This document shows, piece by piece, positions 33,835-44,879 of a stretch of DNA of 64,000 nucleotides (position 1 is the first letter of the stretch; each line of letters opens with the position of its first letter). Source of the DNA: Microplitis mediator (lineage: Eukaryota; Arthropoda; Insecta; Hymenoptera; Braconidae); assembly GCF_029852145.1 (NCBI RefSeq), contig NC_079973.1, positions 12,296,385-12,360,384 on the forward strand, written 5' to 3'. A program made the translations under genes and the position numbers. Below the pieces are notes generated by a model. The model did not search any database. It was not told where the DNA came from and was given only the letters and a program-made list of their open reading frames with translations.

Positions 33835-33838
<4 letters not shown>
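32784..33838. other. AT-rich DNA, nothing recognised
   Basis: No gene, array or RNA feature is visible after the solo LTR up to the (TA)n tract. Confidence 0.4.

Positions 33839-33917
<79 letters not shown>
33839..33917. repeat. (TA)n microsatellite
   Basis: About 38 uninterrupted TA units. Confidence 0.95.
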
Positions 33918-33925
<8 letters not shown>

Positions 33926-34099
33926 TAAACACTTCCTAGTGATATGCCCATTTTTTGCGGAGGCTAAGCAAAAATTTTGGAACTGTGCATCCTTATCGAA
34001 TCATCGTCTAATGAGCCAAATCATTGGGGTCAACTGCTCGCCGGGTCTCAAGAAACTCTTTGCTTTTTTAAAATACTGTTTCCGAGTAAAAGCTACATA

Positions 34100-34860
34100 T
34101 ACGGAAAGAAAATTCTACCAAAATTTACGATGTTAACATCGTAATCGCGGACTAGACTTTTATTCATGTCAATATTTCAAATGTCTTATTTCAAAATTTA
34201 TTATGTGGGTTATATTTTTTACTATTTAACATCGTAATTTTAACAAAGACTTTTAGGATTAAAAATTACTGCAAAAATTACGATTTAACATCGTAAAAAA
34301 AAATAAATAAAACTTACACTTTAAAAACTATATTTATTCGTACATTTAATATTTCTATTTACTTTTTAACAAAATAATATTACAGCGCTGCCTCTGTTAT
34401 AATACGATGGAAGCTGTGAAAAGTACGATGTTACATCGTAATTTTTAAATAGTAACTGCGTCCTCCGCAAGAGGCGCTCTCGTGACTTATGACTGTTTAT
34501 TCAAATCGTTTATATGGATCTTAAAAACAACCTATAGTGTAGGCCCTTCAGTAGCCGAGTGGTCCAAGGTGTCGGACACTTCGCACTCGAAAGGACTCGG
34601 GTTCGAATCCAACTGCCGAACGAATATTATTTTAATCTTTTATTCAAAATTTCTCTTCAAATTGTACGATGTTACATCGTAATTTATATTAAAGAGCTTA
34701 AGACTTCGTATTGTTTGTCTGAAGTATTATTTCTTAAGTGAAATTTCCAACCCTACATCGGAAAAATTACGATGTTAAAAGTCTAGTCCACCAATACAAT
34801 AATGAATAGGACAAATTACGATGTTAACATTGTAAATTTAACTAGAATTTTTTTTCCGTG
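34100..34860. mobile_element. TIR element with ACGATGTTAACATCGT words and a tRNA-like core
   Basis: The left end TACGGAAAGAAAATTCTAC pairs with TAGAATTTTTTTTCCGTG at the right; TA flanks both ends (34098-34099 and 34861-34862). Words ACGATGTTAACATCGTAA or ACGATGTTACATCGTAA recur at least six times toward both ends. A tRNA-like sequence lies near the middle. A left-end copy occurs at 15802. Confidence 0.65.
34547..34620 (+). tRNA. tRNA-like sequence (Ser/Leu-like A-box)
   Basis: TAGCCGAGTGGTCCAAGG is a textbook type-II tRNA A-box and GGGTTCGAATCCAAC a good B-box. The acceptor ends TTCAGTA and TGCCGAA pair at six of seven positions. The anticodon arm (GTGTCGGACACTTCGCAC) does not fold well, so no isotype is assigned; it may be a pseudogene. 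It sits inside the element at 34100-34860. Confidence 0.4.
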
Positions 34861-34879
34861 TACAGCTTCAATCAATCAT

Positions 34880-35117
34880 GTCGTTAGACTAGGCTTATCA
34901 GCCAGAAGCAATGAGGATACAGTAAAGCAGTACGGGCCTGACGGCCATACTGACATTGCGGCGTCCGCGACAACAATAGCCAATGTTACTATTCCCGCAA
35001 TGGTTGAATCATCTACGCATACAATTTTATAACCTATAAAAATCTTCGATACCATACAGTATGGCGTTCACGGCCATACTGTCATAGTGATATCCGCAAA
35101 AAATTTCTTGCCGTGTT
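34880..35117 (+). repeat. Partial copy of the 10241-11284 element
   Basis: From ATGTCGTTAGACTAGGC to AATTTCTTGCCGTG it follows the right half of the 10241-11284 element with few mismatches, including ACTGACATTGCGGCGTCCGC and ACCATACAGTATGGCGTTC. The open frame is repeat-derived. Confidence 0.65.
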
Positions 35118-36296
35118 GAAGATTGAATAAAAACTTGTTTGGGATTTGGTCTGGGCCTGGTGACTTGTTTTTCAGATTTTTAGGCATAGATCTAGTTCCA
35201 TTGCAGTGAATTCACAGTCTAGTTCTTTCATATGCTGATAGCTTAGTGTGGTTTGGTAGGGTTGTATTTTAGGATGTACAGACTCATAGACAAAGTTCTA
35301 AATCTGAATGGCGGGTTCTGGCTGAGACATACTTGATGACTCACACCGTCTGACAGCTTGTCAGAATTCAGTTGGATTTTTCGTGTTGGTGAAAGAGTCT
35401 TGATTTTGGTTGGTATATAGGTCTTTCTTGCTTTTAATCAGCACTTTGTAATCTGTTTCAAGTGTCAGGTAATTTGATCTATCCATTTCGTTAAAGCTGG
35501 TTTAAAAGAAAGTTTTAAGTGCAGTATTAGTAATTTTTTTGCGTTTTTACAAGATTTATTAAACCACGGTTTATTGAGCAGTTGCGCTTAGTTCTTTCTT
35601 TCTTTCCTCCATACCAATGCTGAATGATTGAGTTGTGCACGGAAAAAAGTTTTCTTTAAAAATTACCGTTAAATTCACTGTAATAGTGGGACATAATGCG
35701 GTGCTTTTGATTATTACCATTTTTGAAGTAAAAATTACGAAAAAATTTATGTATTCTGTTGACTACGGTAAAATTTGTTGAAAAAAAAGTTAAAAATTAT
35801 CTCACTTACCGACAAATGATTAGGTCGTGCCATTCGTGCCACGATTACCGTGAATACAACGGTAATTTTTAAAGAAAATTTATTTCAGTGTGGTGAGGAA
35901 GTTTAATGGGAGAAGTCGGATCCAATAGCTCTAGCATAACAGAAAAGTGGTCTGAAGCGAAGGCATCTGATAAGATTTTGAGATTACTAATTAATAACAG
36001 AGCTTCATGACTTGCCCAGACGAAGTCAATTACGCTTGAGCCGTTTTTATTGCAAAAGGTTTTTCTTGGAAGTTTGTCTTCTCTGGTACGGCCGTTAAAT
36101 AGAATAAAATTCAATTCATCTATACTGGCAAAGAGCAGTCTACCATTGCTGTTTGTGAATTTATCTGACGTTTCTCTTTCTGATTGTAGGCAGGTACTTG
36201 CTAGGAGGTCTGGATCAGTTGAGTCGTTGAATCCTATACGTGAATTTGAATCGTCGCCGATGATTTAACTCTGCTAGTTTGTTGCCAAAATTACAG
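35118..36296 (-). pseudogene. Non-LTR retrotransposon fragment (APE-type endonuclease, linker, start of RT)
   Basis: The minus strand reads GDDSNSRIGFND, then NSNGRLLFASIDELNFILFN, then NGSSVIDFVWAS and SDAFASDHFSVML. These are the order and motifs of an AP-like endonuclease (GDFN, then SxIDxVW, then SDHxPV) of Jockey/CR1/RTE-type elements; F to S in GDFN is a likely lesion. Further along, KPWFNKSCKNAKK and KNKSPGPDQIPNKFL mark the linker and the first RT motif. The reading continues across a clean insertion at 35638-35890, and there are other frameshifts. It is truncated at both ends. Confidence 0.6.
35638..35890. mobile_element. Short TIR element, CACGG class, inserted in the retrotransposon
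   Basis: CACGGAAAAAAGTTTTCTTT with AAAAATTACCGTT pairs with AACGGTAATTTTTAAAG and TTATTTCAGTG. TG flanks both ends (35636-35637 and 35891-35892). Removing the element plus one TG restores an uninterrupted endonuclease-linker reading frame on the minus strand, so this is a real insertion with a 2-bp target duplication. Confidence 0.75.
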
Positions 36297-36314
36297 TCAG
36301 GTTTAAAGTATTAG

Positions 36315-36540
36315 GTGCCTTAAATTAGGTAGCCTTAAATGATGTTCAAAAAGCCTTAATGAGCCGCAAATGATGGTCACAGATCCTCAATAAGCCTCAA
36401 ATGAACCTAGTCTCGACTATGTAATTTAAATTCGATTAGTATTATTTGAGGATCATTGAGGCTCTTTGAGCTTTGGCTGGATTGAGGCTTATTTGGGTTC
36501 GATCAGAACTGATTGAGGCTAGATATTTCGACCCAGGGTA
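36315..36540. repeat. Iterated CCTCAAATGA/TCATTGAGGC words
   Basis: GCCTTAAATGATG, GCCGCAAATGATGG, GCCTCAAATGAACC and ATCATTGAGGCTC recur. The block closes with TTTCGACCCAGGG, which resembles the CCCGAGTCGAAA terminus class. Confidence 0.4.
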
Positions 36541-36611
36541 CAGCAGACTACAATCCAGCGATAACAAAAGTTGAGCAGCATTCACGTGGGGCATTAGATG
36601 TGTGGATGATC

Positions 36612-36842
36612 ATGGTTGGAAAAAAAAGTTTTTATAAAATTTAATGAAATCTTACAAACTTTTATATTGAAAATCTCCTGGTAAAATTTTACAAAACTTG
36701 ATAATATTTCATCAAACTTTATCAAATTTTATAACATTTCGTAAAATTTCATGAAATTTTACCAGGTCATTTTCAGTATAAACTTTCGTTAAGTTTTAGT
36801 ACCATAATTTTGTAAAATTTTATAAAACGTTTTCTCCCGGGT
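36612..36842. repeat. Iterated TTTTATAAAATTT words
   Basis: GGAAAAAAAAGTTTTTATAA at the left and TTTTATAAAACGTTTTCTCC at the right enclose many AAATTTTACAAAAC-type words. A related word block lies at 48930-49165. Confidence 0.4.
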
Positions 36843-36987
36843 TAATCGATTTCAAAAGTTACTTTCTATGCTTGATTTTAAGTTATAATTGATTTCAAAT
36901 AAACGACTCCAGGGAATGGAATTCACCGTTCACATAACACTAAGTACATTCGAATATTTTTTTATTAATTTATGTATTGCTATTGAT

Positions 36988-37421
36988 ATTTTTTTTTTTT
37001 AATTGTTCCAGTGTATAGCCGCATTTACGGCCTTTTACACTTTTTGCCTTTACATCGCAACTGCTTCGTTTCTTTATCTGCTTTCATTGTGCGGATGTGG
37101 CCCGACTTGTGCTTATACTGTACTGTACCATTACGGTGATACCCTACCCCCCACCTTGGCTGTGGGAGTATAGGGGCAAGGGAAACCACAGAGAAAACCA
37201 TTGCCAGTACAGTTCGGTTTGGGTGAGGCTCTAGTGATCGGTAAAATTCCCATTTTACCGATCGCTGGATCTTCATCCCGCGCCTAACGGCCAGAGACCT
37301 CCGATCGAGCTCAACGCTTGGCTTAGCGGTCACCCAGCCAAGTTGCGACCATGCTCGATGCTACTTAACTTCGGTGATCGCCCGAGATACACGAGAATCG
37401 ATCGGCTGTCCCTGCCGCTCG
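36988..37421 (-). repeat. 5S-rRNA-derived SINE-like element
   Basis: On the minus strand the head (37421 to about 37327) contains CGATCACCGAAGTTAAGTAG and GGCTGGGTGACCGC. These correspond in order and spacing to the internal promoter region of 5S rRNA (the GATCACCGAAGTTAAGC and GATGGGTGACC elements). The body continues without homology to 5S, through TACTGGCAATGGTTTTCTCT, and ends in an A-rich tail (T-run on plus at about 36990-37000). A pol III 5S head, unrelated body and A tail fit a SINE3-like retroposon. The open frame of about 100 codons is incidental. Confidence 0.55.
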
Positions 37422-38400
37422 TATTTTTATTAATATTTTTCTTATGATTTTAAATTTCTCCAGCTATTTGATATTTTTTGAATCTTTTTCTTTCTTTTGT
37501 AGAGTAAATTTTTGCTCTTTACAAAAAATTTTGAGCGCGTACTTGGCCAGATTTCTTACAGAGAAACTATTTTCGATGGCATGTACTCATTCGTAAGACA
37601 TCATTTAACTACGTGTTGAAAAGTTAAGACTGAGATAAAGCCCAAATGTATACAAGTAGCAAGTGAAATGAGACGTGGTTCCACGACTGAGTTAATTTTA
37701 AGTCTTTCAATTAATAAGATTGCATAAATATAAATGAAAACCAACGTTAGATAATTTTACTGAGCACGTGTTGCATAAAAACTAAGAGTCCGGTACATTG
37801 TTTATAACTTCTCAGTATGAATTCCTCATTTACTGTAATTAAAATTGGGAGGACTAATATTAATATAATAATTAATTCAGATTACTAATTGAAGTGAATC
37901 ACTGAGAAAAACTATTAATTTATCTCGAGAATCACAAAATAACTCGTATTCAACCATATGATAAAAAATGGCGCGAAGTACACTCGTAGTACGTTGAGAT
38001 AATATTCACACTTGCAATAATGACATCGTCTTCTTCTTCGTCGGTGAAAAACTACCGGAGTCAAGAGAAATTAAATGTTTAAGTCAGTGAGGTGAGAGGA
38101 GATAAGTAGAACTATGCTAGTTCCTACTTACCTCGTGCTCGGCAGCTATTTTAATACAGGCGCGATTTTAGACACTTTATGTATAGAGCCATAAATAGAC
38201 TCATTTGGAAAACTTTTTTTTTTATTTTTTTTTTTTAGGATGAGGAGGAAAAATCTTCAAAAGACACTGACGGGTGTGAGTTGAAGATGATGGTCGGTAG
38301 TGTGAGATTTTCACTCACTAAAAACCTCCTCGCCGTAGCCTCACATTGAGTAATTTTTTTTCAATGATATTTTTAGCTCACTGACATCTCGTGAGTGAAC
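37422..38400. other. Unassigned DNA
   Basis: No gene is seen. Positions 38230-38395 carry TGAGTGA/TCACTCA words. The rest is AT-rich. Confidence 0.4.
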
Positions 38401-38404
38401 AATA

Positions 38405-38650
38405 TTTATTATTTACAGATGGCGCTGTACAAGAATGAAATCTTGACTCACCAGCTGCCTCACCGCTGGCTCAAAACAATTGGTTATAGATGCCGTTGTT
38501 TTCAAATAAAAAAATAGCTCACTATAAGCTAATAGATGGCCATTATCTATTATTTACAGATGGCGCTTTACGAGAATGAAATTCTGACTCTTTATTACAT
38601 CATAGTTGGCTCGGAATAATTATTTATAGATGGCGTCGTTTTCAAGCCAA
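38405..38650. repeat. Two tandem copies of a unit of about 142 bp
   Basis: ATTATTTACAGATGGCGCT is repeated at about 38407 and 38549. Each copy is followed by GAATGAAAT, then a TTGGCTC- or CTGGCTC-containing stretch, then TTATAGATG and GTTTTCAA. The copies are clearly diverged. Confidence 0.55.
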
Positions 38651-38689
38651 ACTAAATATTCAACAGAACATAATCAATTCTGGAACTTA

Positions 38690-38952
38690 GAATATTTTTG
38701 TTAAGTTTTTTTTATATATAAATGAAATTATTACAAGTCCACGATTTAATCTAGTTTTGTTCTTGCAGTTTCAGAATCAAAATTTTTCTAATTTCCAGAA
38801 TTAATCTAGTTTTGTCCTTCTGTATCACAATTGTTTTTTAAAGCAGCAGATCAACAACAGCTTGAAATTTTTATAAAAGATAAAAAATAAATCAATTAGT
38901 TCAAATGAAATCCAGTTAGATTAAAATCAAATCAAATTTTCCGACCCGGGCT
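38690..38952. repeat. Inverse copy of the 16142 repeat end
   Basis: AATCTAGTTTTGTTC (twice), AGCAGATCAACAACAGC and TCCAGTTAGATTAAAATC, ending TTTTCCGACCCGGG, mirror the left end at 16142-16400. Confidence 0.55.
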
Positions 38953-39581
38953 ATCATTTGCCATAGCAGAGATTTAATAAGTTCTGTGTAAACTTTTATA
39001 CTTCGCATATTAAATTATAATATTCAATTATTACTATTGTGAAAAATAAGAGTTAAAGTAAAAGTGGATATGAAAGTTCTGTTGTAAGGAAATTACAAAA
39101 AGCGACGGAGAGTAAACAACATCAAAAGCTAGCAGTAAGTTAAGTGGTCGAACGGTAAGTTGACTTGTTCGTAAACTGTATTTTCCCTTTTTACCTGCAG
39201 TCTATTTCGTGCTATATATTTTCGACCTCATTCTACATCATTTTTCTTCACTTCCGACTACAAAGTGTATGATGTTTTTTTTTTGTACCAAAAATATAAC
39301 AATTAATAATTATTCGTTTAGCTTCTTTGTAACTTTCATCATAAATTGAAGTCGATGTTAATTTTTATTATAATAAAAATTGTTTGTTAATTACACAGAA
39401 AAAATATAATATTAAAAATTAATAAATGATAGTAAAAAGTGGAATCTGTTATCAATAATTAGTACTATTATGTACTTAATGCAAAGTAGTTTACTAATTT
39501 TTGTAGATTCCTAAAAACTACTATCAATTATTTCAAAAAGTAAGTAAATATTATTACTTTTAGGTAAATAAATACGTGACT
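38953..39581. other. AT-rich DNA, nothing recognised
   Basis: No feature is supported here. Positions 39400-39560 contain short TAGTAAAAAGT/ACTATTA words but no ends. Confidence 0.4.
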
Positions 39582-39583
39582 TA

Positions 39584-40204
39584 GGGGAGACCGGGGCTAG
39601 ACGGCCCACCTAAGCCGGTTATTATTATTTGTGGCTTTTAACCATCAAGTCGATTTACTCTTGTGCAACTTGAACTCAATTCACCAAAATTTTGGTGAAG
39701 CTCCTGAAAAAAAATTTTTTTTTTTGGGGCAAGACGGCCCCCTCCGAAAAAAAATGAAAAAAAAAATTTTTTTTTTTTTATTGTAAAAAAATTTCCCGCG
39801 TAACAAATGTTCATATTTTTCTCTTTAACAACTGTATTTACTTTAATATTACTCGAAATAACCTTTTTTGATATAATACGAGTCATTTTTTCACTTCTGT
39901 AGAAAATTGATTATTGGTTTTTTTAACTTTTTCAAATGCTCTATTTTAATCCAAATCCATATAATTAACCAAAAAATGATATTTCTATTAAATTAATCAT
40001 GACTAGGTTATAATACTATGAAATACATTTCCTTTTAGAATTTTTCAGTGGTTCATTTTGCCCCAAGTTTCACGTATCGGGCTAAAAATGAGTAAATAAT
40101 CTAAATTTGTGATAATCAAAAGAAAACAAGAAAAAAAAAATTTTTGGTTAATTTTTGAGGTGGGCCTTCTTGCCCCAGGTGGGCCGTCTTGCACCGGTCT
40201 CCCC
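39584..40204. mobile_element. TIR element, GGGG..CCCC class (GGGGCTAGACGGCCC ends)
   Basis: GGGGAGACCGGGGCTAGACG at the left pairs with GGGCCGTCTTGCACCGGTCT then CCCC at the right, flanked by TA on both sides (39582-39583 and 40205-40206). GTGGCTTTTAACC, GGGGCAAGACGGCCCCC and CATTTTGCCCC parallel the element at 26312-27050, so the two are homologous with diverged terminal words. Confidence 0.65.
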
Positions 40205-40304
40205 TACTAGTGAAAATTAATTAATTTATGGCATACATCTATTGAAAAGTAATGATTGGTCAATTTAAGAATTAGTATCTTAGATACTGATTTTTCCGGT
40301 TCCC

Positions 40305-41475
40305 TAATGTTTCATCCGCTGACGTCAAATCGCCGACGTTAAATCCGCGACATTTTGGATCCGCAGATATTAAATCCACGGACAATTGATCTGCAATTTT
40401 AGATTTCAATCGATAGTATTATGATTAAATAAAATATAAATAATAACTCATTCATGGTGCCCCGACCGGTTACCCTCGGACAAAATAACCTAGAACAAAA
40501 TAACCTGAAAAAAATAACTTTGTTATAAAATAACCTGAACAACAATAACCTGAAAAAATTCACATAAATCTTTAACGATAGAATTCGAAATAAATTTAAC
40601 GATTAATAGATAATAGAAACTTGATCATAGATAATAGATGTTTTAGTACATCATACTATTGATCATCTGACATAAATTAATTAATAGAAAATACTTGATT
40701 AATAGACAATAGATACTTAATAATAGATAATAATATTTATTAATAGAACATAAGTAATTATTTATTACATCATATTATTGATCAGCTGACATAAATTAAT
40801 TAATAGGTAATACTTGAGCGATGTATTTTAAATACTTTATTTTGTTATTCACATCATATGTGAATGTGCAGGTGCATCACCAATAATTTTACCTAAAATT
40901 TATAATTTATGAATAATAACTAATTTAATACTGATTAAATACAATAAACTCAAATAAAACAATAATTTATAGGTTATAAATTACCATTACGGTTTGTTGA
41001 ATCGGTATGAATAATAATGCTACATGATAACCTCGAATATTGAGCACAACGCCAAGTAACATCATGTTTATTGTCACTTTTTAGGGAATATAAGTATCCT
41101 TCATATAGCAATAATTTTTTATCACGGTTTGATTTTATGAATTTGAGAGGCATATTTATGAATTATAATATAACTACGTTAAGTGGTTGATAAATTTTTA
41201 TAAATCAATAAATACTTTATTACTACCAAGTGGCTAAGTATAAAGAGCGCATGCCCATACAGCAGCGCACAGATACGACAGATAAGTAAATAGTTTTCGG
41301 CTTCTAAAAAACTTCAACTATGATAAAGCGGGAAATTCAAATAAAAAATATTTCTGTGCTGTCAATTTTTGTTGCAAAGGACATAATGTCTACGGATTTA
41401 ATCTTCACGGATTTAATGTTTGCGGATCCAATGCCGCGGATATTATGTACGCGGGCAAGCATTCGTGATACCATT
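40305..41475. repeat. Region bracketed by CGGATTTAATG/TTAAATCCGC words
   Basis: TCCGCTGACGTCAAATCGCC, GTTAAATCCGCGAC and TTAAATCCACGGAC at 40317-40385 mirror TCTACGGATTTAATCTTC, CACGGATTTAATGTTTGCGG and CCGCGGATATTATG at 41390-41450. Inside, AAAATAACCTG words (40490-40560) and AATAGATAATAG repeats occur. It is a probable composite of motif-iterated elements. Confidence 0.45.
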
Positions 41476-41754
41476 TTTCCATCCGAAAAGTTACTAACTT
41501 TTATTTTATAAATTCGATATCACTGATCAATTATTAGCTTAAAATATCATTTATTCGTCATTATAAATTAATATACAACATACATAAATCGAATAAGTGG
41601 TAAATAACTAAATGAAAAATTAGTATACTAGATACTGATTTTTTGCTCATAAAAATACCGATAACTTTTAACTCTTCTTTTATAAATTCTATCCCATTGA
41701 CTAATAATTAATATAAAATGTTATTTATTCGTTATTATAAATTAATTTATTATA

Positions 41755-42120
41755 CCCTGGCGGTTATGAATCACCCTGGAAACAGCCTGGAAACACCCTG
41801 GAAGTGGAAACACGGTGGAATCACGGTGGATTTGTGCCATTTTACCACCGTGTATTCGCGGTGGTTACATGGTGTTTCCACGATGATTACAGGGTGTACC
41901 CACCATGATTCCACGGTGTATTCACCGAGATTCCATGGTGTATCTACGGTGATTACGCGGTGTACGTGGCATCACGGTGGGTACACCGTGTAACCACCGT
42001 AGAATCTGGGTGGGTACACCGTTTAACCACCGTGTAATCATGGTGATAAAATAAAAAAAAACCCACCGTGGATCCACCGTGATTCCAGGGTGTTTCTAGG
42101 GTGATTCAAAACCGCCAGGG
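41755..42120. mobile_element. TIR element, CCC..GGG class, with CCACCGTG words
   Basis: CCCTGGCGGTT at the left pairs with AACCGCCAGGG at the right (the left copy is followed by ATGAATCACCCTGG and the right preceded by CCAGGGTG...GTGATTCA). TA flanks both ends. About twenty CACGGTGG/CCACCGTG-type words fill the whole element. The open frame is repeat-derived. Confidence 0.7.
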
Positions 42121-42122
42121 TA

Positions 42123-43360
42123 TACATAAATCGAATAAGTGGTAAATTTTTTTAATTTTTTTATGTTTATTTGAATAGTAATAAATAACTGTAGATACCA
42201 ATTTATCGATTCTTTTCCATTTTAATTTTAATATACGAAATTACAAATTTTGTTCTTCTATGTGTATCAAATTTTACTATAAATAATAGCCATTTTGTAA
42301 TATATAATGATCCTGGTTTGATATCAGTATACAAATATACTAATTTTAAGTCAAAAATAAACTATAAACTATTAAAATTTTGAGCATCATTTTTTTTCGT
42401 GTAGCTTTTTTTAATTAATCATAATTTGTTTTCGATTTCGACCGATATGAGTGATCAAATAATTCATTAATAATATTATCAGAGAATGTCATGTGAACGA
42501 TCGGTATTCCGATGTTTTATAGAAACTATATTGCACGCCTCAAATGCAAAGTATTTAGGTGGGATTTACTGTCAAATACCCACCGTTTCGCAAAACGCTC
42601 GCATAAAGTCATTTCCATAACTCAAAGGATTAGTTCATTGTGTACTGATTAATGATTTTTGTAAACTTTAAAGTCTGATGAATGTGATGGTCGACTATTT
42701 TTTATTGAATTGGATTCTTCACAATGGAAAAAAAATTCAATTAAAACATGTATTATAGTGACATCCTTTAGAATGTATGTCTGTCAGTCACCTGGACTTG
42801 AGCTGTCACGAAAATTGAATCAACCTAATTCTTGTTGTAGAAGTTGTTATTCATCCTTGGGAAGAATTCTATTGAATATGTGCAACCAACTCTTTCACAT
42901 TTGAAAACTATCAATAAAAATCGATGACTTTCTCGAGATTTTTTCTAAAAATTTTTCTCCCGTATGTCTTTCTGTATTTTCTTTCCACATTTACATTCTT
43001 ATACATCTTGCACTGTTTTCTATACTCATACTGTCTATATATTCCACTTATGTATGTACTCTTAGCACCCCGTATGAAGATAAATCTGAACTAGCTAGCA
43101 GATTATTTTTTTATTTTAAGTGTAACTTCTTAAGCGACGAATCTGTTTGTAAACGAGAGTTCAAATTTAAGGGGAGGTGAAATAAACGATTACAGGGGAA
43201 GCTAGTTTGTACAGACAAGCTTTGAGTTCGAAAATGGAAAGAGCTACTGTCCGAGCAAAGAATATGAAATTCTAAGAATGAAAAGGTTGGTTCCTATGGT
43301 CGAGAAATAGTAGTATGCAAAGAGTACATGTTGGCGCATGCGCGTTTTTCAGCTGTATTA

Positions 43361-43364
<4 letters not shown>
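42123..43364. other. AT-rich DNA, nothing recognised
   Basis: The open frame at 42710-42904 (Cys- and Ser-rich, 64 codons) has no recognisable family or splice context, and I do not call it a gene. Confidence 0.4.
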
Positions 43365-43435
<71 letters not shown>

Positions 43436-43440
43436 ATATA
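43365..43440. repeat. (TA)n microsatellite
   Basis: Near-perfect TA repeat ending in TATCTATATATA. The Tyr/Ile-rich open frames across it are artefacts. Confidence 0.95.
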
Positions 43441-43444
43441 TATA

Positions 43445-44225
43445 CCCATACAGGAGCTGCCAGAGTTGAACAACGGGCCCCGACTTGGCCCAGTACTGGG
43501 GAACCTAGCTTTGGCACACCTATATTGGCCCAGGCTTGGGCCAGGACTGGGTAACCTAGCCTTGGCCGTCCAATGGCAACCCAGACTTGGGCCAAGACTG
43601 GGTAACCTAGCCTTGGCCATCCAATGGCAAGCCAGGCTTGGGCCAAGACTGGGTAACCTAGTCTTGGCCATCCAATGGCAAGCCAGGCTTGGGCCAGGAC
43701 TGGGTAACCTAGCCTTGGCCGTTACAATGATTACCCGGGCTTGGGCCAAGGTAGGATTACCCAAGTTTGGATATACCCATGGTTTATACAAGTAGATCAT
43801 ATAAATGTACCAGTTCAACGTTAGTAGGTTCGTCCAGTAGCTACCGTTCGGACCCAGTAATCAGAAGGACGGCAGTTCGCGCCCAAAGTCCAGCAGAATT
43901 TCCACCGAGTTTTTTTCACATCATTTACCTCCCTTGAATAATTAAAACGTTAATGATCATGAATTCTACGAGGTTAATAATAATAAATTTTTTTTAATTA
44001 AATTTATTCGTTTCCTGGAAGCCTGGGCCAGGTCTGGCAACCAAGCATGGGCCAGGTCTGGTAACCAAGCATGGGCCAGGTCTGGCAACCAGGCTTGGCC
44101 CGAGATTATCATTCCAGGCTTCTACCAAAGCTGGGCCAAGACTGGCTTACAAGCCTGGCCCAAGGTTCTACAAAGTTGGGCCAAGTCTGGGCCAAGCTTG
44201 GGCCCGTGGTACTTTCCTCTCTGGG
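43445..44225. mobile_element. TIR element, CCC..GGG class, with CCTAGCCTTGGCC words and a tRNA-like core
   Basis: CCCATACAGGAGCTGCC at the left is an imperfect inverse of GGTACTTTCCTCTCTGGG at the right, flanked by TA. The left flank (43480-43760) has four tandem units of about 60 bp containing GGGCCAAGACTGGGTAACC, and the right flank (44020-44215) has GGGCCAGGTCTGG words. This GC-richness is unlike the surroundings. The centre holds a tRNA-like sequence. The Pro/Leu/Ala-rich open frames are repeat translations, not a gene. Confidence 0.6.
43831..43893 (+). other. tRNA-like core, degenerate
   Basis: CAGTAGCTACCGTTCGGACC resembles a decayed A-box and CGGCAGTTCGCGCCC a decayed B-box, at tRNA-like spacing. 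It lies almost exactly at the middle of the element at 43445-44225. Stem pairing is weak, so it is not a functional tRNA. Confidence 0.3.
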
Positions 44226-44246
44226 TATGTGTATATATATAAATAT

Positions 44247-44540
44247 TAGACTGTGCCAAATGAAATCGATATGTTTTTTCAGTCCCATATGATAATTACG
44301 TTGAATATAGCATAAGAAAAAATTGGGTACCGAGTTAGGCCCTCCAACTCCATTTTAAAACGCGCGCAGATTTAAGTAAAATTTTCTATTTGAATAACAT
44401 GAGAAAAATTTTTTTCACCTGTGAAATTTTATAACTCGATAACGGGTCAATAAATTGAAACGACTAAAACATATTTTTTCAGAGAGTTAAATGTTCTACG
44501 AAGAAGGTCTCTTATGATGTTTTGATGAATCAAAACATTT
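44247..44540. repeat. Dispersed repeat related to 30193-30600
   Basis: ATTTGAATAACATGAGAAAA and GGTCTCTTATGATGTTTTGA match segments of 30193-30600 in the same order. Confidence 0.45.
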
Positions 44541-44878
44541 AAACATTACTTTGTGACGAAAGTTTCAGTTTTTTTTTCAAAATAATCAATTCGCAAAACG
44601 TGTACGTTTTGAACTATGAGTTAAAAGAAATCATTAAATAATAGTATATTGCATAGTTAGGATACTAAGATAGTCTTTACGTGGCGAGGGCAATGGTTTC
44701 AGCACGAGTCGTAGGGTTACATACACGGGCCGGAGGCAAGAAAAGTATTTTATTCAACACAGGCCTGATTTGCGCTTTTTATGACGTCTGCGTTGCAAAC
44801 CCTAAATGGCTGTTTACCGACCAATGCACAGAAGTTGAGTAAAATCAAAATAGATGTCCTTGACTCTCACCGGCGTTG
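44541..44878. other. Unassigned DNA
   Basis: Positions 44680-44830 are less AT-rich (ACACGGGCCGGAGGCAAG) without a recognisable gene. Confidence 0.35.
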
Positions 44879-44879
44879 T

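Noticed and set aside
42710..42904. A 64-codon Cys-rich frame as a small secreted peptide gene
   Set aside because: No signal peptide, no family and no conserved Cys spacing are visible.
43294..43818. A 174-codon Pro/Leu/Ser-rich protein
   Set aside because: It translates tandem GC-rich units of a TIR element and a TA microsatellite.
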